Shown piece after piece: positions 13,665 to 25,011 of a DNA stretch of 64,000 bases. Below the pieces are notes generated by a model. The model saw only the letters and a program-made list of their open reading frames with translations. It made no database searches and was not told where the DNA came from. Source of the stretch: Stercorarius parasiticus. Its lineage: Eukaryota > Chordata > Aves > Charadriiformes > Stercorariidae. Position numbers and translations under genes: made by a program. The stretch covers positions 242,035-306,034 of the forward strand of contig VWZL01005000.1 of NCBI GenBank assembly GCA_013396915.1. The letters are read 5' to 3'. Every line of letters begins with the position of its first letter. Position 1 is the first letter of the stretch.

Positions 13665-14050
13665 TTTTATTGTGGTTTTGGTTTGTTTTTTTTTTTTTAA
13701 TTTAACAAAGCTATTCCATAGGTGAGGAATTAACTGCTGGCTGTAGGTCTCTCAGATACCTGTGGCTCTTTGCAGGAAGACACCTGCCACTGCCTGAATG
13801 GCAAGGAGGAGGGAGGTTGGAAAATGCCTTTCCACAGGGTAGCATGAGAGGGCAAACGCCACGTATAGACCAAACTGAAGCTGTGCTGGCAGGCTGGGCC
13901 GTGCACGAGGCCTTGGTTCAAGGGATGAATGTGGCTATTCAACGCAGTAAGAGTCCAGTGAAACTGGGGCACTCTGTTCGCCTAATGCAAAGGGTGTAAT
14001 TTTGAGTATATTTGTTGTAGGTGCAGCCAAAATATAAACGAACATCGGAC

Positions 14051-14115
14051 TGGGATTTTGGAAACCCCAGCTCTGCTGCTGATCTACTGGCTGCCCTGAT
14101 TCCTCAGCCAGGTGG
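14051..14115 (+). mobile_element. possible MIR-like SINE fragment
   Basis: The stretch 14051-14093 resembles the tRNA-derived to core part of MIR SINEs (a 'ccggctctgcc..ctagctgtg'-like order), followed by 'attcctcag' where MIR has a 'tttcctcat' segment. MIR copies are sparse and old in birds, so divergence is expected. The match is by eye against a recalled consensus, and chance similarity is possible. Confidence 0.3.
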
Positions 14116-14863
14116 CATCACAACACCATTTAAATTAAGCAGAAAATAAAAATCTTGCAGGAATATTTTACAAATACTGCTTTTCAGACTCAGTTTTCTT
14201 GTTATGAAATATACTAGGCAGTTTATCACCAATGTGGTTTTTTTGGTAAATATTAATTCAGTTTCATGATTCATCATATTTCAAAGTGTTTCATATTTTA
14301 ATTCTGAATGTGGATAGGAGAATGAAGTCAAGCAGTTAGCATGGATGCCTTATTTGTGCATAAAGTGTAGTGGTTTCTGCTTTATCAGTATGAATCATTT
14401 GTACCACTTTGCACCAGAAGTCTGACCCAGCAAAGTCTTGGCACTGCAAACAGTAAAAGAGCTAATTTCACAAAACTCACTGAATTAAATGCTATGACTT
14501 AGAGTTGATTGAAAGTTACTTATGTAAAAGGAAAAAAAAAATATAGTCATGGAGGTAGGCATTTATCATCCTTCCACACAACCTTCCTGCTCTGCACTGC
14601 TATTTTATTAATTACATTTATCAGCATAACTCTCAAATAAGTAGGCAGAAATTAAAAAAAAAAAGTGGGATTTTGGCAGTTGTATAACACTTTATTAAAA
14701 ATGTGCTCTCTCAAGTGTAATAGAGACATTCTCATGCTAACTCTGTTGTATTACTACTTATTTGTAATTAAATACATGGTACTGCTCAACTTCTGTCCAT
14801 TCATGTTTCTTATTACAAGAACCAGTATAGCAAGACCATGAAATAGATGAAGCCAAAGTAGTT

Positions 14864-14873
14864 CACACACACA

Positions 14874-14909
<36 letters not shown>
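14864..14909. repeat. (CA)n microsatellite
   Basis: A dinucleotide CA repeat of about 23 units with one T interruption at 14880. A looser CA/TA-rich stretch lies about 270 bases downstream (15170-15235). Long CA runs of this kind are often length-polymorphic. Confidence 0.97.
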
Positions 14910-14910
<1 letters not shown>

Positions 14911-17564
14911 CATTTCATGTTCATTTCTGCTCCTCGCTGTTTCCTGAAATCACAGAATCCTTGCTAAGGGCTTCTACAGCCATCTTTCACGAAAGTAGGT
15001 GCAGAGGAAGAAGGTGGGACAAGGAAAATAAGACCCTTATGAAGAAGAATTTCACTCTGTACTTAGACATGATATTGCAGGATTCTGATTTATAGCAGGA
15101 TGATGGTTGTGGGTTTAATTGCGTTCCTGCTTACTTATTCCTGCTCTTTAGAATACATCTTAACAAACACATTCATGCAAAAATATACATATGCACATGC
15201 TCACAAATATATGCACATATACAAATGTGCACAAATTGTCTGCATTTTTTCTGCAAAAATAGAGCACCTAGGAGATACAAGCAGGCTTAACAGCTGCGCT
15301 CATTCCTAAGATTGCCTTATAACTCCCATCATAAAATTCCACGTTCAGTTTGTCGTGATGTAATTCATCCAAAAACTGCCCTATTGCTGCTTTGCCACAG
15401 CTTAAATTTTAAGGAACGTGTTTGTCAAAGCAATTGAAACCATGAGACAGAGGGTCTCCAGATGATTTTTTTCTTTGGAAAGTTTAAAACGTGAACTTCA
15501 TATTTGGCCTAGGGTGTCTTTTGCATCACGTTTGAGCGTTTTTGACCTTTTGGGTCACCATTTATTTAAAAAAACAAACTAACTTTCTGAGTTTGGTCAA
15601 ACTACAAGCCTTATAAAATTGTCACTTGCATGAACTCAGGAGAGAGAATGTGTGGTGGTTGATCTTCTGGAGTGTCCTCTCACAGCTGGCAATTTTCCGG
15701 GTTACAGATGAGGATTTGAAGCTTTATGCTGCTGCGGGTCACGTTGGATTTTGGTGCTGTCATCAGAACAGAACATACAGGCCCTGTCCCAGTGAGCTCC
15801 TTATTACCTCCGTATTGCCTAAACCTAATACAAGAGAGAGGAAAAACTGACCTGCAGAAAAATATTTTGGGACAAGAAGCCAGAAAAGAGCGGGAAAGCA
15901 GGGCTAAGAATTGAGGTGGGAGTTGACTGCAACTGACTGAAATAATAATTTATTTTATAATTTTTTGTGTATAAATAGAAAAGTAGCTTATTTTTGCATC
16001 AGTGTCAGAGACTTCTCCCCAGAATATCAGGAAGAGGAAAACATCTGAAGTGACTGGGAAGTTTTTGTCAAAAGTCCCAGACTTGGCAGTCAGCCATAAT
16101 TTTGAGACTGTATCCAGTTGTGTAACTCTGTGCCCTGAAACACAACGATGCTTTGGGTAGGCAACAACACAGATGGATATAATGCCCTTTGGGCCATTCA
16201 GTGATGGGATAGGAAGCAAACATTTTTCAAGTAACTCTTCTGAAGGATCCTTCAAAGTGCAGTCAGTGGGATTTGATCCTGTGTATCACAGTTCAGCATA
16301 GAGCTACAGTCCTGGGGTTTTGGCCAACAGGAGATTGGGCATATTTGCTGATACCATGTTGCTACAATAAAACATGTACCCTACAAAAGCAGGAATCCAC
16401 ATTTTAGGACTTTTTCAAATTAAATTCAATTTATCATTTGAAATTACTTTTATTGATTAATTTTATCTGTATTGCTATATAATTAATGTTGAGAGAAATG
16501 TAACGGTTGTTTGCTGTACTATGTACAATGCACACCTAGAAAGCAGCAGCACCACTAGTTAGATGTTCTTCATGTTTGCATGTAGAAAGACTGATTAAGG
16601 AAGAGAATTTTAGCACTTCTGCAATGTAGTCAGCAACTTTGCTTTATCTGTAGGTGTCTGCCTCTTACCCACCTCATAAAGAGGTTATAAAAACATTTAA
16701 GGTATTAAAAATTAAATGAATATTTTATAGCTCCTTAAAGAGGAAGTGTAGGTATTCCTCTTGTTCATACCTAGCGTAGAGATATTGAAGCGATCTGGGC
16801 AACAGATGTCAGAAACTGAAAGTAGGTTGAAGATCTTAAATGTGGAAGATACATGTGGAATTTTTAAAGAACTATATGCAAAACGATATGTGGAAACTTC
16901 AAGAGCTTCACTGGAATTGGCAAGTGTGTAAGAAGTATCAGGGTGCTAAAATAATGTAGGAAAAATAGCAAATCTAAAAGAAGACTGGGTCCCATGTTAA
17001 ACTGTTTTGGACTTACAGAGCTCAAAATTGAATTTCTATACTTTCAAGTGACTCCAATGCCTGTGAACATTGTATCTCAATTGCCAGCTAGAAAACGGAT
17101 GTGGTAATGCTATTTACCTCTTAGAAGTCTAATGGAATGGTTCTGATACATTGCATGTGAGTCATTGTTTAGCTGAGTATGACAAGGGGTCTCCATCTGT
17201 GATCGGGGGCACCAGTAGTGCTATAATCGTACAAGGGCTAGTGCAGGTACATAGAATTTACCCACCTCTCATTTGGGCAGTGATGCATTCTTTCACTCAT
17301 AGTACACACAGTGAGTTCACGTGCTTCTTTTAAATTATTTTCTTTTCCTGAACACTAGAAAATAACCATAGTTCAGCTACAATTAATAGCTGGTTTCTGA
17401 ACTGAAAGATTGAATAGCAAGTGTTTCTATGAAAGCTACAGGAAAATCACTAAACCTAATGGGATCTCAGGTTTGTTTGGGATACTGAGGTGCTACGTGA
17501 CTTACTGCTTATAAATAATCATTGTATAAGTAATACATTGTTATCACACTGGTATTTTAAAACA

Positions 17565-17589
17565 TTTTATTTTTTTTCTCTCCGTCTAG
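17565..17589 (+). other. TBC1D22A: splice acceptor of the TBC1D22A terminal exon
   Basis: A nearly unbroken pyrimidine tract (17570-17587, mostly T with CTCTCC) ends in TAG at 17587-17589, and the next base is G, the preferred first exon base. The exon begins in phase 0: its first codon is complete. The agreement between this acceptor and the start of recognisable protein similarity is the main reason for placing the exon start at 17590. Confidence 0.9.
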
Positions 17590-17718
17590 GAATTGCTGAT
17601 ATTTTTACAAAATTTGCCCACAGTACACTGGGGAAATGAAGAAATTAGTGTTCTCCTAGCAGAGGCCTACAGACTGAAGTTTGCGTTTGCGGATGCCCCC
17701 AATCATTACAAGAAATGA
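17590..17718 (+). CDS. TBC1D22A: TBC1D22A, terminal coding exon (C-terminal 42 residues)
   Basis: This exon encodes the last 42 residues of a TBC1D22-family protein and ends in TGA at 17716-17718. The peptide begins ELLIFLQNLPTVHWGNEE, continues VLLAEAYRLKFAFAD and ends in the tail APNHYKK. The LQNLPT-HW and LLAEAYRLK segments form the last helices of the TBC domain and are shared by TBC1D22A and TBC1D22B. From memory, the KFAFADAPNHYKK ending favours the A paralogue, since B ends differently. TBC proteins stimulate GTP hydrolysis by Rab GTPases in membrane traffic, and TBC1D22 proteins are reported at the Golgi with ACBD3. The catalytic Arg and Gln fingers are in earlier exons outside the window. 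The frame is intact, with no sign of decay. The alternative is TBC1D22B; a processed copy is unlikely because the upstream sequence is intron-like with a good acceptor. Confidence 0.9.
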   Translation, partial: ELLIFLQNLPTVHWGNEEISVLLAEAYRLKFAFADAPNHYKK

Positions 17719-18450
17719 ATATAAAGAGCCAGAAATCATTGAGACCAACGTGTTCTGCAGTATTACGGCATCTGTTGTTCTGGTCGTGCTTTCGGCTCAC
17801 TGCTCATTCATTTGAATTAAGATGACCATTAAAATTCTGTTAGAATTTGAAGGATGAGAACAGAATACCAAAGAAATGAACAAAACAGGATATCAAGCAT
17901 TGAACAGACTTAAAAGTGAACTTTATTGCTCAGCATGAAAAGTGGGTTCAGAAGTCTATCACGTGATTCTCTTCTTTTTTCCGCTTCTCTAATTAAGAGC
18001 ATTGCAGTCTGTCTAATTTATGTCAAGCAGTTTTTTGTATGTACCTAAGACTTAAAACTACTTATGGAATGATTTTGTCATTACTTCAGTGTCACCCGCC
18101 ATGACTTTATCAGCCAGTTTTGGTTAGTAAAAGTTATTTACTTTGAGTAGGAAAAAAGACTCTTCATAGTCGTAAAGACCATATGAAACAGCAAGGCCTG
18201 TGTTTTGAGGTCCGGTTATAACTCAGAAGACACAGATATTCGCACACCATCTGTTGTTTTTCCATGGAATTAGGTTAGAATACTTCCATAATTTAAGAAT
18301 ATAGAAGGTTGCAATGGAAATTGCTGGCATTTTCTAAACATTACTCAGTCTTGCAGGGTGCTGTAGAAGCTTTTAGCCATACAAATGAGTTACTTAAAGA
18401 TGAAGACTCATTTATAGCACTAAAATAAATCCCTCTCTGTACATTTTGGA
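17719..18450 (+). other. TBC1D22A: 3' UTR of TBC1D22A (proximal form)
   Basis: Non-coding sequence between the TGA and just past the first good AATAAA. At about 0.7 kb it is in line with the usual 3' UTR size for this gene. It is AT-rich, with several T-runs and no repeats. The end is inferred only from the poly(A) signal, and a longer form ending near 20.6 kb is possible. Confidence 0.6.
18424..18429 (+). terminator. TBC1D22A: candidate poly(A) signal (AATAAA), proximal
   Basis: A canonical AATAAA lies 706 bases after the stop codon. It is followed within 30 bases by a G/T-rich stretch (18449-18462, 'ttggagtgtcttt'), as expected of a downstream element. Variant ATTAAA hexamers also occur nearer the stop codon (about 17828) and further on (about 18500), without an obvious G/T element. 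Confidence 0.5.
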
Positions 18451-20116
18451 GTGTCTTTAAAATATCGAATGAAATAGAAGATGTGGTCGTGTCAAAGTAA
18501 TTAAAGCTTTTCTTTCAAGACCTTTCAATTTTTCAGCATGAAAGTTCACTTTTAAGAAACATATTACAAAGCTTGGTTTACAAAGCAAGTTATATTTTTA
18601 TCTCAGTTGTTGCCTTATTCTCCGTTTCTAGCATGTTAGAAAAGGAAAATTAATACATCTTTCCAAAGCTTTTTCATTAAAAAAATTAATACCTTTTTCC
18701 TGATTATTCAGAGGAAGCGAGAAGATAGTTCCCAATAACAATAACAGTAACTATATACTCAGATCACTCTTGCGTCATTAGCAGAACAAAAATCCTCTAT
18801 GACTTTATAGAATTAAATTAATGTTTCTCCATCTAATCATGGGTTAACGAATAATTTCTTAAAACTTACATAATTTAAGTGCCCTGTTTATTTTCAAGAA
18901 GTCTTTTCAGCTAAGAATTCTGATGTTGCTCTATTGGATGTAAATAACTCATATTAATTTGTGCCTCCCCTACGCATACAGGTTATTAAGGGTGAGAGTT
19001 GCAATAAGCAATATACTGGAAGCTCGGAATTGCTGTTCCTCAGTTCAGTTCTTGAGTTGCACAGCGTTGCACAAAAAGTGTAGTGCACTTTTAAGTTTGG
19101 GAAGTAAAAGATCTTCGAGAGGTTTTCTCTTACGACTTGTTATTGAAAGATTATTTTCAAGTTCTTAAGCGTAGATACATATTTTAAAGAAAGCTTTCTA
19201 GATGTGTCAGTTACATTACTTGTTTTAGGGGCCTTAGTTCTTGACAGACTTCATAATAATTAGGTGTTTCAGGGTAAATAGAATAAAATACATTTTTACC
19301 AACATGTGATTGTGAGATCCGTACTTTAAATTTATATGAAAACTGTGTTAGAAGAGAAAAAACTGAATTAATTGGGAAGCGGGAGTGTCTGGTGGCTGGG
19401 ATGCATTTCTGTTCCGCTGGTGTCAGCTGGGGTTTTCAGTTGCGTTGGATACGAGTTCAGGCCTCTGAGATTGCTGCGTTTGTGCCTAGAGTGTGTAGTG
19501 GATTGTGTTTCTTAAATGTCCATATACTGTTTTCTGTAGCTTCGGTTTGTGGTCTAATATATCAAAACTTATCTTTGTGTTTACAAAGAATGTCATATTG
19601 TGCCTAACAGAATATCTACCAATAACAGAATAAAAGAAACCTGGAATTTATGACCATTTGCTTTAACCTTAGTATCTACAATCATTTGTTCATAGAGATG
19701 CATATTATTGTGGCGAGAGAAGACACACAGCATTAAATGTGCAATGTTGTAAGGGTTTTCTGTAATTAACTTTTTTCTATTAAGATGTTATTTAGGTAGT
19801 TACATGTAACACGGAAGGTTGACCCAAAGTTGTCTGCTGTGTCAGATGCTCCTGCATAACATTTATGGGACTGGATATATAAAATGTACTTCATCGGGTC
19901 CACATAAGTTGTCTGCCATGTCTTCCAAATTCAACAGGTACCTCTTACTTCCCTTGGAAGAAATTATTACCATTAGAGGTCACATTTACTATTGTGTCTG
20001 TGTCAGAAGTTGAATATTGTACTTGAGCACATTGCTTTTTAAGGATAGTGGGAAGTTTCCTAATATAATAACAATGCTTATTTATGTAGATGTAGACTTT
20101 TCTGGAAAATATGATC

Positions 20117-20145
20117 TAGATATATAAATAAAATTTATATATCTA
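20117..20145. repeat. perfect 13-bp inverted repeat with AATAAA beside its loop
   Basis: The arm 20117-20129 (TAGATATATAAAT) is perfectly complementary to 20133-20145, with a three-A loop at 20130-20132. The hexamer AATAAA (20127-20132) spans the last stem bases and the loop. In RNA this would be a 13-bp A/U-rich hairpin presenting the poly(A) signal near its apex. Whether it is transcribed is unknown. Confidence 0.75.
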
Positions 20146-20596
20146 TACAGATAGGAATAGTTTTCAGTAAATAGAAGGCCAACATTTATGTAAAACTTCA
20201 AATTTTCAATACTTTAAGATTTACATAAAATATTTCATTTTATTAAAAAAAAAACACCTTACATTTAACAATTCTACATCTCAGGTAAAATGTCATTCCA
20301 AACAAAATATTACATAAAGAAGGAAATAACGTTATCATTATTATATCCCATGTACTTATTTTTTTCAAAATTCAAGATTCTGAATATTATAAAATTCCTT
20401 TGTAATATGTATTTTCTTATGAAGGAGGCATCTTGACACATCACTAGTGAAACCAGGCAGTAATTTCCTAGAACTCATGTGAAATATTGAAATTGTAGTG
20501 TCTAAAATGTGTGTTAAAGAATTTCTGTAATAAAAATTTAAGCAAGAATGTACAATATAAAAAGATTTATGACTACAGTATTTGAAAAATGTAAAT

Positions 20597-20602
20597 AATA
20601 AA
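20597..20602 (+). terminator. candidate distal poly(A) signal (AATAAA)
   Basis: A canonical hexamer about 2.9 kb after the TBC1D22A stop codon. No strong G/T element follows at once. It would define a long 3' UTR isoform if used. In DNA this AT-rich, a chance hexamer is quite possible. Confidence 0.2.
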
Positions 20603-23600
20603 CAAATTAGTTAACTGTAAATACAGTACATGGAGTAGGATAGAAATGTAAGTTGAAATCTTATGTAACTCTGCAATATGTTACAAGGAATTAATTTCTT
20701 TTTTTTGGCTCAATTCCTTATGGAAAAGCCCATTAATTTGTTTTTAACTTCAGAACTGCAGAATAGAAGTATCTGAAGTTCCATTGTATGCTTCTGACAA
20801 ATATTAACACTGAGGCACTGGTTAAAACTGTAAAACTGATGAAAGATGAGGAAATAAATGCGTATTTATGAAGTGCTATATAGAGTGGAAAACTTTTTTT
20901 ATTGTTTTCATCAAGCACGTTGCATACTACATCAGAGCATGGGTTTGGTGTGTTTGTTTTACGGTCTCGAAACCCTGTATTACAAGAGCAAATACAGAAG
21001 CAAAACCTCTGTTCTCAGTTACGTCTCTGCAACTCTCTACCCTTGTATCTTGTGGGTTCTGCAAGTTAATAAGACAGTCAACTTCCAAACGTCTGTCTCT
21101 GCATATACCATATACATACAAGGTACTGAGCAAATTCCGCAATTTGACGCCACAGCAGAATTAAACTGGGGGGCAAGTGAAGCAAATCAGGGCAAAGCAA
21201 AGAAAGGAGGTACAGAATTCCGTACGTCTCTGGAGGCGAGGAAGGAGAGGAAGGTTCAGCTCCATGGGGGGAACAGTAAAAGACAGTGGAAGGGTCGATA
21301 AGATCTGGAAACTTAAAGATGATTTGAGTAAATTAACGAGCAAGGAGAGACGTCCTGTGCATATAGGAAGCCCAAGTCCCTTATGTCAAGGAAGCTAGTG
21401 GGAGACTTCCAATAGTCCAGCTGAGTCTGATGAGAAAATATACTAGCCTGGTTATACGGAAGGCAAAGTTAATAACTTTTCTGTTTAGAACTCCACAGAG
21501 CATTCAGGAAAGAAGAAACATAGAGATGCAGTGGGCAATCTTTCAGTTACGTGCTTGAGTGACAATGAATTGTAATCACGCTGGTTTCTCGCCTTGAAGG
21601 AAATTTGTGTTTCTTCATCTGCTGTAATCTTCTGAAGATCCTGCAGAAAATCAGCAAGGGGAGATTTTTCAAATTACTTTTTCAAAAGCAGAAGACATCA
21701 AGGAGGTGGGGTAAAGGTTCTGAGGTCTCACAAGGAATAGCTGGAAGCTACTGTTGATTTTTCTTGTACAAAAGCAGTCCTGGGTATCTATCTTATGCCC
21801 TGGGCAGATATCCCACAAATGTAAATGTGAAGTGCAACAGAAAGGGCTTTCCAGAAATCTGACCTGTGCTTCAGGTCACTTCCTCCTTGAAGACAGCATG
21901 GGGAGGAAGAAAAAAGTGCTTTGTAGCGCTTTAAGTTCTTTGGAGATGGGAAAAGGAGGCAAGGTGGAAAAGCTCCCAGTCTGGCAACCGCTCAGGCAGG
22001 GTGCTGTGCCATGGGAAGGAACTCCAGCTCAAGTGCTTCTAATCACTGTATGATGCAGAGTGAAGTTCCTGAGCAATTTAATTCCAGGTCATTTGCATTT
22101 TTATAAGTTAAAGCTAAAATCTTGCATCCTATCTAATTCCTTAAGCTTAGCGTAGCAGAGGCAGGACTGGAGTAAATAATTGAATTGCTATGGCACCATA
22201 TCAAAGAACCTTTTAACACTTCAAAGTCTTCTGTATGTACCCCACGTCTGAGTCAAGACATGTGCCAGAAATGAAAGGCTGAGAGAGGTGTGATACTACA
22301 GAAAGCGCCTTGGAGACAGGTGTTCTGAAACTTAGGATTTTTGGCCATGAGAATTTCCTACAAGCTTCCAAACGCGAATTAATGTGCGCAGGCAGTAAAC
22401 ACAGTTGTTTGAACTGCACTTACACATTTATGCTTGTGATCAAGCTTCCTCAACATATAAAATCAAAGTCTGAGTTTGCCACTGGTACATACGGAGATCC
22501 TGAGAAATTTATGCTCCAGGCACGAACTTAAAAGTCTGAACTACAGTACAGGTATTCATTTTGTTCCTCATACAGAATCATCTAGAAACCTAAGTCAGAA
22601 AGGGACACTATTTCTAGCAGAAGTCTACTGCAGTGTCTATTGCTCTGCCTTTGTTATCGCATTAATCAAGATTCAGTGTACACATTTGCTTCGATTCTCC
22701 TGTTATGTGTCCTTCACAACAGAGATTTCATTTCTGTGAGATCTGGATTTTGGGGCCCAATCCACTTTATTCCAGAAATTTCTTATCCAACTGCACTTAC
22801 CTGTGCCTACTCAGAGATCCTCCTCATAGGAAGACCACTCTGAATTTCAGAGCAATAGAAGAAAAAAACCAAACCAAAATGAAGAGTTTTATTCCCATTA
22901 ATTTCCGATTTCCTGAAAGGATGAAGACAATGCACCTCTGGGATATTTGGACAACTTCATCCTCGAGCTCAGGATGCAGACTCTGGCATAGAGGTTTTTG
23001 AAATCCAGGTTATTTATATTCATGTATTTCCATCTTCCTCCAGAAAGAACTGAGATTTCCAGTGAGCAGTTCCTGCTACCGGCGCGTTTGATCAATTCTG
23101 TTCACTCTTTTAGCAGCAGCAGAAATACAAAATACGTAGCTGTCATGACAGCTCACAGGAGGTAACAAGATGCCCAGGCTTATCAATAGTTAGGTGGCTA
23201 TCTCACTCATAAAATGTCATTTTAACAACTAAGGCAACTCAACAGACTTGGCAATTTTTCATCACTTTTGGTCTAAAAATATGTCAGTAACTCCAGCTCA
23301 AAGCAGTGCTTGTAGAAGCACTTTTAGACTGTAGTTAACAATAGGCTATATATCTGGAGAAAAAAATTCAGTCCTATGCCTACCTGATCAAGTAAAAATT
23401 TGTCCTAAGACATCAACGAGTATTTGCTGCAACCTTATAGAATATATTATCTCATGCAAATAAATAATTCAGCTTTTGTCTGGAGGAATGAATAAGCTTG
23501 GCATATCTCTAAAGAAAAGGTTTTGTTGTTTTATTCTTTCCCAGCTATTTTAACATTATTGCATCAGTGGAAAATTTTATGTAAGCTTGAAAAAGGAATA

Positions 23601-24940
23601 TATTTCTCTCCATTGCTGTCATCAAAATACCGGGCAGCAGACATCTTCACGTTCCGGTGAAGCAGCCACTACATTCTCAGTACAGGGGCTACGCAAGACA
23701 CTGTATGTGAATGTTTCCATGGTAAGGGCCAGCCTGTTGTTGAATGCGCACAGTCATCCTCTGTGATGCAAAACTGTGATGCGTCACATCATGCTGGCTA
23801 ATACTGTTTCTGTTCTCCACAAAAGCACAAGAAGAAAAAAGTCCATCTTTCCCCATCCAAGGACACCTGTTTGTATGTGGAAACTTGTATTCGTTATGGA
23901 AATACTCTGAAGGTAGCATCAAATATGCTGCCAGATCAATTCAAGTTAAAAGCAATTGTAGCCAGCAAAGGATACCCAAATCCAACAAGCACTCCAAAAG
24001 AAAAGGAGTAAGCACAAAAACATTGGCCCGACAGGGATGTTTGTGGGCAACATAAGAGTTAGTGTTAGCTAAGTTGTCACTTTGTCGTATTTATGCAAGT
24101 TATTATCTTCCCAGTTTTGCAGTATGTCAGAAATGCAGACATCTACATCTGAGCTCAGCACACACTCCTTTTGCAGTCGACGGAGAGAAACGTGTCCTTC
24201 CAGGTGCCATCGCCCCTGCCTCTGAGAAGACCTCTGAACTGTGACAAGTGGGTGACACCCGAAGAGTTTCTCTGTCTCTCCACTGGCACTAAAGGAGCCT
24301 GGGGGATGAGCCCGTAGCGAGGTGTCAGTGTTGTCGTTTTCATATTTTCAAGTGGCTGCTAGCAATTTTAATTTGAAGCAGCATTACTGTACATACATTA
24401 GAAAGAATCATAAAATCTCTGAGACGCAGTTTTAAAATGCACACTTGAAGTTCGAATTTTATGTTACACATGGCCCAAATAAGGTATAATCTGAAGGACA
24501 CATTGACTTGTTTGTTGCAGCTACTGTACTGTAACATCAACCTTACTTAGCTATGCTTTAGCTCCAGCTAGATAGCGGTTCAGCCCATTAGCTTGCTGTT
24601 CGTATTTGCTATGCTTCCTGCTGTGAATAAACTATAGCCCTGTAGCACAGCCAGAGATAAAACTTAGTATCCTTGCATGCAAATTGAAACGAGTGGAAAA
24701 AGAAATGTTGACAAATTACTTCATTTATAATGGGATCTTTGCACTAGGATCTTCTTCCTACCACTTGTTATGTCAATAAATACTATAGGCTGCTAAGTAA
24801 AATGTATAGGACACAATTTCCCATTCTGTCTAACCAAAAGTAATATAATGGTAGGGTTTACTCTTCCTGTTTAAGTAGCATCCAAACTATATAATCTGTT
24901 TTCCAGACAGTGAGAAAGATAAAGGTCCTACCTCACAGAC

Positions 24941-25011
24941 CGGCCGGTGCATTTGTCGGTGTCCTGGGCGAAACTGCTGAACACTACAGGGAAGTGTCGG
25001 CTGGGACGGCG
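24941..25011. other. CpG-dense patch
   Basis: Seven CpG dinucleotides fall within 71 bases, including CGGCCGG at 24941-24947. The flanking kilobases are strongly CpG-poor. It is too short to be a classical CpG island and has no TATA box or initiator context that I can defend. It may be a regulatory site or the GC-rich remnant of a retroelement. Confidence 0.5.

Larger units (their letters stand above)
1..17589 (+). other. TBC1D22A: last intron of TBC1D22A, 3' part
   Basis: This is non-coding sequence upstream of the acceptor at 17588-17589. Its donor and the preceding exon lie outside the window. I looked for an earlier TBC-domain exon (sequence that would encode the helices before the C-terminal exon) and saw none on the + strand. 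The stretch is AT-rich, with frequent stops in all frames and many T- or A-runs. The parts I can name are listed separately: an old LINE near 2 kb, a GC-rich patch near 10.5 kb, a palindrome, a G-run cluster, a possible MIR and a CA repeat. In the rest I see no gene, RNA or clear repeat. That it is intronic rests on the identification of the 17590 exon. Confidence 0.8.
18451..20850. other. AT-rich region downstream of TBC1D22A
   Basis: No gene is visible. It may be extended 3' UTR or intergenic DNA. It carries further AATAAA hexamers at 19629-19634, 20127-20132 and 20597-20602. The part from about 20040 to 20650 is exceptionally AT-rich and lacks recognisable transposons. Short open frames such as 19392-19607 have no recognisable features. 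Confidence 0.5.

Noticed and set aside
14940..14985. 'aaatcacagaatccttgc' considered as an antisense CR1 3' end
   Set aside because: Only the first dozen bases resemble the reversed tail. The following 'ggtttgggttggaagggacc'-type block is absent.
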